From assembly GCF_022539665.2 (NCBI RefSeq), contig NC_081339.1, forward strand, positions 1,240,001 through 1,304,000: 64,000 nt of DNA. The letters run 5' to 3'. The notes under the pieces were generated by a model. That model searched no databases. It was not told where the DNA came from and saw only the letters and a program-made list of their open reading frames with translations. Numbering within the stretch: the first letter of the stretch is position 1; each line of letters opens with the position of its first letter. This document shows, one piece after another, positions 26,467 through 37,173 of the stretch. Both the position numbers and the translations under genes were made by a program. Source of the stretch: Daphnia carinata. Its lineage: Eukaryota; Arthropoda; Branchiopoda; Diplostraca; Daphniidae.

Positions 26467-27041
26467 TTGGCCACCGGTGTAAAACCGTGGATTTCCGGAC
26501 GGTCCTACCTGAGCTATTTGCGTTGTCGGTTGGCTTGCATCCCAAACGTCTGGCTACCGGGCAAACTGTTTGCAGGGGAAGAAAAACGGTGATGAATCAA
26601 CAGCGTTGGATTGTTGGCTGTTGATTCTGTTCGAGACCTAACAAAATAAAAACCAACAAGCTAAGGCTTCGATATATTGCCGTCATAGCTGAAGCCGACG
26701 GCTCTGCGTAAACCGCAGATATATTCGAACCAAATGTTTGACTCAACTTCTGAAACACGAATAACACTGAACAGCATTCGTAAGAGTTTATTTGGTACAA
26801 TGTTATTCATGAAAATAATTTCTTGGTAGTCGGGACTGATATAAATTAGGAGGGCGGATGAGTGTTTTATCCGATATCTGGGGGTCCAGTCCTACCGGTT
26901 AATGGAGTTGTCTAATAGGATTGATCGGTTAAAGTAAAACTAACCTTTGACTCTTCCGTCGGAGCGGCTCTCAAATGTCGGCTGGTACGCACACCCAAAT
27001 ATTACGATTCAATAAGCATTCTTTCAACACAGAGAATTCTG
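26467..27041. other. Unassigned sequence up to the assembly gap
   Basis: No gene, RNA or repeat is recognised. The sequence stops at a run of N. Confidence 0.4.
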
Positions 27042-27141
27042 NNNNNNNNNNNNNNNNNNNNNNNNNNNNNNNNNNNNNNNNNNNNNNNNNNNNNNNNNNN
27101 NNNNNNNNNNNNNNNNNNNNNNNNNNNNNNNNNNNNNNNNN
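27042..27141. other. Assembly gap (100 N)
   Basis: Exactly 100 N is a conventional placeholder. The sequence resumes inside the env gene of a Gypsy element, so the 5' LTR, gag, pol and env start of copy 1 (about 7.5 kb in copy 2) are presumably missing here. Confidence 0.95.
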
Positions 27142-30100
27142 CTCAAACCTTGATCAAAGGAAGCGGTTATCTGGAACTTCCGAGAATACCGGAACGCGAA
27201 AACACCAGCCGTCTTTACGACACCAATCGACAGATCGAGATTTCATTCTTCAACAAACCAGATCGGGACATAACACCACAAGGTTACAAAGTTGTGGGCG
27301 TACCGCTCACATACCTAATCTTTCCAACCGAAACAACGAGAAAATTGTACGAGATGTTCAAAACAACTATACATACATGTATACAAAATACTCACATAGA
27401 TACATCGGTATGCAAGGACTACAGGGAACTCCAGTTAACCAAGCGGAAACGATCCATTCAACAGGAAGTTACATTCTTGCTCAACGCCCCCTCGGAAGAC
27501 TCAGGAAAACGTCTGTACAGCATTTCGTACGCCTGGGGACCAATAAGAATGGGATATCAACAGGCAATCAGGATCAACGAGAAGGACCGGAGTGTAAATT
27601 ACAACGCCACTATATACATAATATACAAACCCGACGAAAACACTCAGTTAACCGCCCACTTTCGTCTCAAAGACGATGATCCACTTCCTCAAGGATCAGA
27701 ATTCGAATACATCGTTGACCAAACAATAAGAATCCAGAACAGTAATATCTGTATCACGGAAGGAGAAGCAGGCCGACTAATTGTTGCTAAATGCTCAGAA
27801 TTTTCAACACGGTGGATTCTAGATCAACAAAATCATCAATTAATTTCACAAGAATCGTATCTCTGTATTACACTAGGAACATACCAAGCTATCATATTGA
27901 CAGAATGCAGAGATGATAAGAACAGCGTCACACACAAAAATGGATCTTTGAAACTGTCAACACCAATCCAGACATCATAGAAAATTTCCCAGACACAACT
28001 TTAGCAGAAATGCAGGAAATTCAACAAGAACAACGGAAGGCAATCACAACCACGATTAATTCGCCGCTATTTGGAGGAATTTTAAAAACTAATCACGGTA
28101 GCGGAAATATAATCTGGGATATGATTGCCTGGGGCCTATTGAAAAACGGAAAAACACCAAACGAAAAATGTCTAACACACCATGGAGTAAACAAGCAAAT
28201 GACATTAGAAGAATGCGACAAAGAGTGGCCGCAATGTCAAGAAGAACTAAGAAAACTAATTAACAGCAACGATCCATTAGTACAATCACAAACAATGGTA
28301 GCCAACTGTAGCAAAGCAACAGAACGAGGACAAGCTTTCGAATATACATCTGATTTCACCATCAGACCGTTCAACACAAACACCTGTATCAAAGCCAATA
28401 CGACAATGCTAGTACTTCAAGAGTGCGCTAGCACCAGCTCAATCTGGGGCACATTTGAGCACACAGGACAGCTCATGGCAACAGATAGAACTGGGCTACA
28501 TTCACCCTCATCAGACAGGAAGTGTCTCACACAGAGAGTAGGACGGGTGACCCTGGGGCATTGTCACAGCTCCAGCCAAAAACAGCACTTTAACTTTGAA
28601 TATCGCAACCCACACCAAATACGGACTCTCTCAGCGGCAGCCATCATAGCACTGCACACTAAACAGCCATTGGACGGGAAAACACTCCCAACCATACCAC
28701 CACTAATAAAAAGAGAGGATAACAACCAATCAGAGAACAGCAAAACTTTGGCCACACCCCCTGCCACGCCCACAACAGAAAAACACACAACAACGACAAG
28801 CGTTACAACGACTACAAAGCCCACAATAAAAACCACATTGGGAACAACAGCAAAAACAACGGTAAAAAGCACTACGACAATTAAACCAGTTACAAGCACA
28901 GCAGCTAGCAAACCCACCACAACACAGAAAGTGACAACTAAACCCAGTATGACATCAACGTCAACAAAACCCACCACAACTACAAGACCAATAATCACAT
29001 CGACAAGCACTAAACCCACCACTACTACTAGACCTACGGCAACTGCTAAGATAACTTCAACTTCAACAACCACTACAACTACAAAACTTACGACAACAAC
29101 AACAATGGCCACTACAACAAGTTCCACAACAACAGAGAAAACAACAACGCCTACTACAACAAGTTCCACAACAACAGCGACAACAACGACGCACCAGCCA
29201 AGCTCAATAACGCCGAGCACAAAAACAGTAATCGAAAGTTCGACTACCCAACAATCATCAACACATACTGCCGGAGTAACCCCTTTAGCACTAACGGGAA
29301 CAACGTCTACAACAGAAGGAACTCAAATTCAGGCCATCGAAGAAAGCGGTATTCGGAACTTGCCGTTAGCTGATTCTTTGATAATTTCAATGGATCAAAA
29401 AGCTGAAGATACATCAAACAATGAAAATTTAGAAGCCGATTTACCCAAAAACATTGAAGAATTCAACGACAAAATTAAATACGAAATAAGTAAAATGCAC
29501 GACCAATATAAGATAAGCATCGAAACTGAACACGAAAACAAGTTGGCAAAAGAAATTCGGGACGTTTATTGTCAACTATCAGCAATCAAAAGAACACAAG
29601 CAGTTATATTAGCCCAAACCAACGGAATTTTAGCAGCAGCAGCAGTAGGTTTACCAATCTGCACAAGACTACAAGGCTTCGGTCAAGCAATGACACTTCA
29701 ACAATGCGAGGCAAAAAGAATTTTTATATCAGCAAACGAAACCAAATGTGGATTTCAGCCGTTTTTTACTTACGAAGGAAAAAACTGTACGATTGGAACA
29801 GATGGATGGTCAATTCATCCATATTCTGATTGTTTCTGGAAAACACCTTTGGTAAATTTAAATGGAAATCCACACACATGGGAACACAATTCTACGACAG
29901 GAGATTGGATACGCCAGACACCTAGCATTCACATGCCTAATTTAGACCTTATTTCAGAATTTGAAGAACTCCATCTTAACGATTTCGACTTCGCGCTGAA
30001 AAGCCATCCAGCACACGAGACGATGGAAATGGAACAACTAAATATTCTAAATGACCTAGTTGGCAGAATGCAAGAAGGCAACTCCAATTCTGTTGGAGAC

Positions 30101-30619
30101 ATTGTAATGTCAGAACAACAAGATAATCAAATAGGAAACATGTTCTCATGGTTCGACAAACTAAAAATAATTGGTCTATCAGCGATAGGATTTGTACTAT
30201 TCCTCGTATGTTTACGCATCTTCATTATTTGCAACCCCATCTCGAAGATAAAAGAACATATCCGCAGAAAAAGGAACTTTACAACCAGATACGATGATGG
30301 CGTAGAGGAAGAACACGAACTCGCATCAATGATACCGGCACGAGAAACAAATTACCATTCGGAAATAGCAATCGAACAACCGTTCCTAAGAACAACCGCC
30401 CCTGCACAACTAACAACAGAAAGACAAGGTCAAATGCGCCCCCCTCGACCAAGTGCACCAAATTCATTAATTTACCCCTCTATCAAAACAACTGACACAA
30501 TCACACGATGTACAGGAAAACACACCATGTGCACTTACGTCGTCGGATATGGCATGGTTTGGGAAGACCTATGCCGTTGCATGTCAGAAACAGACAATAG
30601 CAATTCAGCCAGAAAGTAA
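27142..30619 (+). pseudogene. env: Envelope-like glycoprotein ORF of Gypsy copy 1 (5' end in gap, one frameshift)
   Basis: This is a secreted/transmembrane envelope-like protein of the element. Visible from the gap: a domain with paired Cys, a basic KRKR motif (27441-27452) of furin type, then two or three modules with the C-I/L...L..C....W pattern (27750-27960, 28380-28600) reminiscent of beta-trefoil folds, and a Thr-rich, mucin-like segment (about 28770-29290) likely to be O-glycosylated. After it come a helical segment, a further Cys-rich module (29640-29860), one transmembrane helix (about 30168-30233) and a cytoplasmic tail ending in a Cys-rich motif. One frame break near 27940 (an extra CA relative to copy 2) separates a 276-aa and an 869-aa frame; the rest is open. 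The env family is not one I can name with certainty; it does not show the usual errantivirus F-like signature. Confidence 0.75.
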
Positions 30620-30937
30620 AAGTCCCAAGGTCATTGAAATTAAAAGTAGCCACTAAACATAACCCCTGACGAATTTAATTAATTACAAAATAAATTAGCT
30701 CCCAGAAAATAACACACTTATCAGCATTTTTTTTTTTTCCGACCACTTAGGTGGTTTTTAAAATATATCCCATACTCGTAACATTATAGTAAAACAAAAG
30801 GTAGAGACAAAACCCGAATAACAATTTTGTATTCCAAACTAACATGAAATAAAAAATTCAAAATAGAAAACCTTTGGGATAGACAAAACAAAAATTACAA
30901 ACCCAAATAACATTTTTTTTTCTTCGACTAAAACAAA

Positions 30938-30972
<35 letters not shown>

Positions 30973-31334
30973 ATAACAAAATCACCGGAGAAAAAGCAGT
31001 GTAGTGTAACAAAGAACGACAGAAACTAACGCACGAAGAAAAAGAGACGCAAGAACCCCTATAAGAAAAGACAATGACTTAAAAAGGAAAATAGAAAGTT
31101 CAAAATGTAACGGTATATTCATCAATTCGTCCCACGGCGAAATAGAAGACGGAACACATTAAAATAGAAGAAACTACCTGTTTTGAAATTAAGAAGAGGG
31201 GAACAAGAATTTATGAAAAACTCTGCAAAAGAAGACTTTTCAAAAAACTAACCTCTTCCCAGTGTTTCAACGACATAATTCAGACAAAGTTCTACAAAGA
31301 AAAGTGTCATCACAAGTCAACCTTTACTCTAAAA
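30620..31334 (+). other. Spacer between env and ankyrin ORF, with poly(A) tract and splice acceptor
   Basis: The first 230 bp are homologous to the sequence after env in copy 2. A run of about 30 A lies at 30940-30969. A good 3' splice site, CTAACCTCTTCCCAG, ends at 31262, 72 nt before the ankyrin ATG, and could make a spliced subgenomic RNA. Confidence 0.5.
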
Positions 31335-32576
31335 ATGGAAAACAACAACATCACTCAGGATAACGCAATGGACGTAACCATCATCCCACAAGAAGAAAAA
31401 GAATACGAATTAATATACATTAGTGATACTGAAAGTGAGAATAGCCAGCAGGAGTACAAAGACAAGGAAAGTGCTAAAAATGCAGATGTGAACAAGCAGA
31501 TAGTGAAAAATGTAGAATGGGACGGAATCAAAACCGAGAAAAACGATTTTTCCGAACTAGAGAGAAAAAGGAAAGACATCAGTGAATCAAGTGACGACGA
31601 CACCGAGGAGGTAAATGCCTATAGTGAAATGGAACCCGATCTGGATAGTACCTACAGTACTGAATTTATATTGGAAAATAACAGTGACAACGGTTTCCAA
31701 TATGACCCACCCCACGGTACCGAATTGGAAAATGTTAGTGACACCGACCTCCAATGCGAACCGCCCAAAAAACGGAGCAGACCGAATAACCAACAAAGGG
31801 AAACAGAAACATGCAAGAACTGTCGGATGAAGACAATAGCACCCCTTTCAACAGAACAAGCAGAGAAGATTCAACTGCACCGACAGGCTACTATTGACTT
31901 GGAAGACGGAAAACTTTGTCTATCAATGATGGAAGCTACACTACCAACTATAAGAAGATGCATCCAAAAAAGATTAGAATCGCTAGGATGTTGGCCACGA
32001 CAAAAAATGGCCATATTCCTTAATAAAAGATACGAGGAAGGACGTACCCTGCTCCACACCAGTATACAAAAAGTAAGGTACGACATAACTGATGCTCTAC
32101 TTGCCTATGGGGCAAACCCCGAGATAATGTATCGAGGCAGCACAATTGGACACATGGCAGCGGAAAATAACGACTTATTTCTGGTAAGGATACTAAAACA
32201 CCACAACTGCGAGTTCACAAATCGCAATAAAGACGGAGAAACCCCGCTAATGACAGCAATATCACACGAACATGAGGAATGTGCACGCCTAATTTCAACA
32301 CCAACAAACATCAAAATAGCAACCAGCAAGGGCAGAACCATCTTGCATTACCTCGCCAGATATGGACTCGAAGACTTGGCTACACAAATCTGTACAAAAA
32401 GAATAATTGACGTCAACCAGCAAGACGAAACGGGCACAACTGCCTTACACGAAGCAGTGAAATATAAACGACTGGACATGATCGAATTACTGCTTCTACA
32501 TGGAGCAGATAAAAAGATAAAAGACAACCGTGGACATACGGCTGTAGCAATTAATAACAGCACAAACATACAATAA
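31335..32576 (+). CDS. Ankyrin-repeat accessory protein carried by the Gypsy element
   Basis: This is an intact 413-codon frame starting at AAAAATGG, lying between env and the polypurine tract, inside the element. Residues 1-140 are acidic and Ser-rich; a short duplicated block (ENNSDNGFQ / ENVSDTDLQ) is visible near 114-140. PPKKRSRP (143-150) is a probable nuclear localisation signal and CKNC (160-163) follows. Residues about 235-413 form five to six ankyrin repeats: EEGRTLLHTSI, STIGHMAAEN, DGETPLMTAIS, KGRTILHYLARYG, TGTTALHEAVKYKRLDMIELL and a final GHTAVAI. The layout, an acidic N-terminus plus about six ankyrin repeats at the C-terminus, resembles IkappaB/Cactus-like proteins and viral ankyrin mimics. 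A role in blocking NF-kB or in assembly is inference. It is probably expressed from a spliced RNA. Standard Gypsy elements do not carry such a gene. Confidence 0.85.
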   Translation: MENNNITQDNAMDVTIIPQEEKEYELIYISDTESENSQQEYKDKESAKNADVNKQIVKNVEWDGIKTEKNDFSELERKRKDISESSDDDTEEVNAYSEMEPDLDSTYSTEFILENNSDNGFQYDPPHGTELENVSDTDLQCEPPKKRSRPNNQQRETETCKNCRMKTIAPLSTEQAEKIQLHRQATIDLEDGKLCLSMMEATLPTIRRCIQKRLESLGCWPRQKMAIFLNKRYEEGRTLLHTSIQKVRYDITDALLAYGANPEIMYRGSTIGHMAAENNDLFLVRILKHHNCEFTNRNKDGETPLMTAISHEHEECARLISTPTNIKIATSKGRTILHYLARYGLEDLATQICTKRIIDVNQQDETGTTALHEAVKYKRLDMIELLLLHGADKKIKDNRGHTAVAINNSTNIQ

Positions 32577-32757
32577 TGAGTTATTCAACCATAGTCATCA
32601 TTAGTATTCATAGAAGCAGCTGTAGTTGGTGACGGAAAAAGAAGAAGGAGAACAATTTCTGCTAAAAATTCAGGTGAAGGAACAAGTTTTTTATATTATC
32701 CGTAAAACAATAGTCGGTGATGGAAACACACACATTGGAGGACCAATTCTTCTCATC

Positions 32758-32772
32758 GAAGAGGGGAAGGAA
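32758..32772 (+). promoter_or_regulatory. Polypurine tract of Gypsy copy 1
   Basis: GAAGAGGGGAAGGAA lies directly before the 3' LTR start (TGTAACG), the expected primer site for plus-strand synthesis. Confidence 0.85.
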
Positions 32773-32973
32773 TGTAACGAGCCCACAGGCTATCCGAAGA
32801 CGGCCACACCCTCAACATCCCTCAAGCGTTTCACAAGTGAAAGTGAACATGTCCCCTCCCATTTTACCTTCATTTTGTATGTGTGTTAGTAGTATAAATA
32901 CTGCATTTTTGTAACATGTAATTCGGACTTGTTACGACAATCCACTGCAATACACAAGGTTTGAAACTTTACA
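32773..32973 (+). repeat. 3' LTR of Gypsy copy 1
   Basis: It starts TGTAACGAGCC and ends ACTTTACA, about 201 bp, with a TATAAATA box at 32893-32900. It is closely similar to 52916-53119, the 5' LTR of copy 2. The short length is typical of some Gypsy families. Confidence 0.9.
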
Positions 32974-33461
32974 GCATCAACCTGGCCTTTCAGACAACAG
33001 AATTGTTGTCGTCTGCTTTGGAGGAAATCGATTACGTCTAACAGGCATGCAAGGGAAAATCAATACCTAACTTTCATTCCTTTTTTTTCTTTGTACGTGG
33101 ACATGCAGAATTCTAGCTTAGCAATCAAATAACTTTACTAAAAGAATTGAAAATAATTTAAAAGTAACTGTGAATACAACAGAAAATGGTTTCCCCATAC
33201 ATGGCACTTATATAAAAAACCCGAAATTGGAAAACTGGCAACGCCCATGCTGTTCGTATGAAATTTGTACGTATTTCACAGAAATGCTTGAAGTTCTTCG
33301 ACAGAGACTCACGTTATTGTTACTGTTCTGAAACGCTAAATTACACTCAGGTTGGATTTCTTATTTAATATTCTACGTCTAGTGCAGTCTTTTGCATTCG
33401 TAGTGCAAATTTAACATTACTACTGCAAAGCTTTGAGCAAGTTCAAAAGATTACTGCCACC
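32974..33461. other. Flank of Gypsy copy 1 and 5' region of the next gene
   Basis: No coding region is seen. This stretch should hold the promoter of the gene that starts at 33462; no TATA box stands out. Confidence 0.4.
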
Positions 33462-34854
33462 ATGGATCGTGTAGTTGACGATAACGTATTACATACTAAC
33501 CACGACATAATTCAGCAGTCACACGTTGCAAGAAACATTCAGGTATACTTTTTCTTCAATGTTCTATATTATTATTAAACATTTTCTGTGGTTCTAAATG
33601 TTTATCCCTCAGGAAGGAAGACCATTTTGTGAATGGTGTGGAAGATATGTTACGATACAGGAAAATACTGAAAAGACCATGCCTTCCAAATACAAAGAGC
33701 CTTCATTCTTTATCGTACAAACCTTAGAAAGGGCTGTGACAACAATCCATTATGTCTCTACAGCTTTGTGCCCTGTTACTGGTTATCAACGGACCACAAG
33801 TTTTTGCTATACCCACCATGTACTACATCAGAAGGCAATTTGAATCCTGCGTGTTGGGGGGGGGGGAACATTTAAAAGATTTCACCACCCATTCAATACT
33901 TGGCTGGAATACGATGTTCATAATATTATGAATCCAGAGAACAAGCCTGGTAAGTTTCACTTACTTTACGTGCAATTATATTGTAATCTCTAAAATTAAT
34001 TTTCATGTTGTTATTGCAGTGAGTTTTACGACAGCAAAGCATGTTGTCAAAGAGGCAGCTGCTGGTCGTCCTTTAGCCGAGGCTTTCATTTCCGATTGTG
34101 AAAGAACTTGGGGGAAAGGAAAACGTGTCTCACAAAAAAGGAAGAGGTACGGTGATGACAGTGAAGACACCAGTCCGCCTACAGTTGTTACGGCAACCAG
34201 AACAAGTTCCGTCATCAACATTATTCAAAGTAATTACATTAAGATATTTTCAAACTTAAAAATTCTAAACTATTTTACAATTCAGGTAGCAAGAGTGGCG
34301 AACCAAAGGGCCACAGCAGCGCAAACAGTATAGAATTTCAATATTTGTCGGATGATGACGTGCCTCCATCTTCACAAACAACGGTAAGAAACATATCTGC
34401 AAATCCACTTGTAGGCAAAGTCCTGAGAGATAGTTTTAATTTTCTCATTTCTTCTCAGCTGGCCGAAAAACTTCAGTGGAAGGCAGTTCCTCGCGGCGAC
34501 GATAGACGGCCTGGTCTCTCAATATTTATGAACCTCATTTCAGTTCTAGGAGGTATATGGAAATGCTACATTGTATTTCATTAATTAATTTTCCTTCTTT
34601 TTATTTTAGTCGTTGCGAACGCAAAGGCGCGACAAAAAAACGAAGAAAATATTGAGATTGACTGTTTATTGGAACAGATAAAGACGTGCAGAAAGAAAAG
34701 TGGAGAAAAATACCGCGAAGAAAGAAGCATAACACCCGTTGAAGCTCAGGCAGCTAGGTGTTCGCGCAACCAGCCAACTTTTGAAGCGCCAGTACCTAGT
34801 ACTATTTACGAGGCCGAACTGCAGTCCAAAATTGCTGCCTGGAAAAGAACATAA
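33462..34854 (+). CDS. Unrecognised six-exon gene, one in-frame TGA in exon 2
   Basis: Exons with GT/AG ends and matching phases are 33462-33542, 33613-33949, 34020-34229, 34286-34383, 34459-34552 and 34610-34854. The start ATG at 33462 has strong context (GCCACCATGG). Exon 2 encodes a FCEWCGRYV motif (CxxC, zinc-ribbon-like) and later PFNTWLEYDVHNIMNPENKP. Exon 3 has KRVSQKRKRYGDD, a likely nuclear signal, and exons 4-6 are polar, ending KIAAWKRT. A TGA at 33841-33843 interrupts exon 2, yet the same frame continues open after an 11-G run (33856-33866) into the next splice site. It may be a real nonsense change, an unseen mini-intron or a compensated error. The function is unknown; a nuclear role is only suggested by the basic motif. 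Confidence 0.55.
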
Positions 34855-35459
34855 GAGATTTCAAAAAACCCATCGAATAAGTTACAAATTTCTTGTCTAA
34901 ATGTCTTAAATGATGTTTTTTTTTCTGTGTCCTCGCCATGCCGTGTTGGCCACATTGCGCCTTTCTAGTCTTTGTGCCGTGTTGGTATGTTGCCAGGACG
35001 AACTGGATTTATCAGTGACTTCATGTTAAATATAAAGAAATTTGTGTTATTCTGCAGTCATTTTTTTTTCTGAAACTGTAACAATTTTATGTAGGGAGTA
35101 AAATGCATTTAAAAAATCAAACAATAGTCCCATAACGGACATGAATACGAGTATTGGGACGAGTACAGAAGATGAGCCCCGGCTGAGTCTAACGGCCGGG
35201 TATGGGAACGGCTTTTGGCTCTAACTTAAGAGGCTCACCGTTTTTTTTTCTTTTTTTTTTTTACCGTCCTCGATACCAGTCTAGGAGGCTGTTATGGCTG
35301 CAAACAAGGGGTCCAAATACCCGCCCGCTGGACCGGTCTAGGACTCTAGACGAGTCCGAAATACCAGTCTTGGAGGGGTTTTTGCCCTCTGAATTTCTGC
35401 TAGGGATACTTATGTAAAAACCAAAGGCCTAATTGTGGGAGAAGTTTGTTTGTGTATAT
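34855..35459. other. 3' flank of the six-exon gene
   Basis: Includes T-rich tracts near 34915 and 35240-35262. No gene or repeat was recognised. Confidence 0.35.
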
Positions 35460-35844
35460 TGTCACACTGGACTTTACTTTGTAAATGATTTGTATTGAGT
35501 TTTAAGAAAGAATACAAAACATAGCAGAAATGAAGAATTACTACGCGTTTTACTTAACTTGAACGTGAAGAGAACTAGCGAGAACTCGAAGAGTATGGGA
35601 GAACTTGAGAACTTGAAAAGAACTAACTCAGAGCTAAAAATGTAGGGGCTTTTATACCCGTACATCGTGAAGGATATACGCCCCATCTCTAGGGTTACAT
35701 GAATTCTAGGGATAACTATCTTCTACGAATTATCGGCGTGTTGCAGCATCCTTTTCAAGAGAAGCTGTATTGTACGCAATTCAAACGTTGGTTGTCACGT
35801 CTTTTCAGAAATGACAATCACGTCACTATTTTCCCCTCGCGACA
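35460..35844 (-). mobile_element. Solo LTR with 4-bp target-site duplication
   Basis: The minus strand begins TGTCGCGAGGGGAAAATAG and ends CAGTGTGACA, so the termini are TGTC...GACA. The minus strand has a GGTATAAAAGCCCC promoter motif near 35650. ATAT flanks both sides (35456-35459 and 35845-35848). No internal region remains. Confidence 0.7.
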
Positions 35845-36363
35845 ATATGTCTGTTTGTGTGTCTGTCTGTTTGTTTTTCCGAGAAACCTAAGGTTGACAT
35901 TTCACTAACCTGACGTTTTAACAGGTGGATAAGTGAATCATTCCGCTGATTTTGATTCTACAAATTCCAATAAAAGAAACCTCCAAATCAAAGGTGGCAA
36001 GAACTCAACAAGATATGTTTGACTTAAAGCTTTCAGTATTTATGTGTCAACAGGTAGGCTACCTCATCAAAGCTGCACATGTTACCATTCAAGTGATAAT
36101 TAATTTTAATACAATTTCTTAGTAGTAGAGGTGTTGATCTCTCGTTGCAATAGCGAATAGGCCAGCGACTCTACCAATGAGTTTCACCATTGTCAACCAA
36201 CAGTGTTCAGCTTTGTCAACCCATTCCAGGTGAAAGGCCTCCACATTTCCATTTTCAGTTCGTTTTCAACATGTATTGATGTTTTGGTTTTCATGGGCTG
36301 TTGTTTGTATTAAAAAAAAGACAGTGTGGCTTAATCTGAATCACACATATTGCAACAATTGAA

Positions 36364-36783
36364 TGTTGCGTTTCGCGGTTTCAAGATTATTTTAAAATCG
36401 GAACCAAGACATTACAAAAAATACACAACTAGTACTTGTGACGGCTACAGGAGAACTCTCTTTTGGAAGCTCGCGTGGGGGTTTTATACCGCGCCTTAGC
36501 TTGGGGACGCTAAGGTTAGCGTGGGCAATAAAACAGCGAAACAGGGTCAAAAATGGAGACGAGGTTAACAGATGAGCTTGGTGTCGTTGACACCTCGGTC
36601 AAGCGGAAGAAAGTAATAAAAGGGAGAATCGTATAAATAAGGTCGAGTGGGGTGGGGAGATAGCAATAGGCGATATGCGAGTGGAGTTGAGCTGAAGTCC
36701 TTACAATATTTTATCATGTTTACAGGTAAAGCATTCTTGGAGTTGCATTCTGAAAAGTTAACAGGCACACTTCACTTGCAACA
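36364..36783 (-). mobile_element. Solo LTR with 5-bp target-site duplication
   Basis: The minus strand starts TGTTGCAAGTGAAG and ends GAAACGCAACA, giving inverted ends TGTTGC...GCAACA. A GGTATAAAACCCCC promoter-like box lies near 36482. TTGAA flanks both sides (36359-36363 and 36784-36788). A different family from the LTR at 35460. Confidence 0.65.
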
Positions 36784-37073
36784 TTGAAAGTGAAGAATGA
36801 AGAAGTGAGAAATGCTCAAAACAAGCATTAGTTATGATAGGACTTAAATATTAAATAATTCATGTCCCTAAAAAATTTACATAAAGTACTAAGTTTGGAA
36901 TTTAAAAAAAAATTAGCATAATTGGTTTAATTACTTTTGAGGGAACTAGGGTTTACCTTAATTTCGACGACATCTTTATGTTTTTAAAATCCTATCTGGG
37001 ATCTGTTGTCGAAAAAAACTTAAGTATTTTCCTACATTTCTGTTCTATTGCTCGAAAATATTACATTTATAAT

Positions 37074-37142
37074 GTGTAGAGTGGCCCAGTGGAAAGAGCA
37101 TCTGAATGTGGTGCTGGAGACCCGAGTTACATTCCAGCCAAA
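37074..37142 (+). repeat. tRNA-derived (SINE-like) sequence
   Basis: An A-box-like TGGCCCAGTGG (37082-37092) is followed 31 bp later by a degenerate B-box GAGTTACATTCC (37124-37135). The cloverleaf is not intact, so this is a tRNA-derived remnant or SINE head and not a tRNA gene. Confidence 0.45.
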
Positions 37143-37173
37143 GCATTTTTTTCACTTTGCCTTTAATGTACGG

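Larger units (their letters stand above)
27142..32973 (+). mobile_element. Env-bearing Ty3/Gypsy element, copy 1 (3' part)
   Basis: The stretch is collinear with 60387-64000 of copy 2 and continues through an ankyrin ORF, a polypurine tract and a 3' LTR that matches the 5' LTR of copy 2. The left half is lost in the gap. The right flank after the LTR begins GCATC; the partner target-site copy cannot be checked. Confidence 0.9.

Noticed and set aside
26975-27679. ORF of 234 aa spanning the N gap
   Set aside because: The frame is joined only by unknown bases, and the part after the gap is an out-of-frame reading of env.
27750-28600. Ricin-like toxin domain in env
   Set aside because: Only a loose beta-trefoil-like Cys/Trp pattern; no catalytic chain, and the context is an envelope glycoprotein.
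28564-29220. Long Val-rich minus-strand ORF (218 aa)
   Set aside because: It is the antisense of the ACA/ACC-rich Thr codons of the mucin-like env segment. The same shadow occurs at 61968-62399.
37074-37142. Functional tRNA gene
   Set aside because: Box B is degenerate and acceptor and anticodon stems do not pair.
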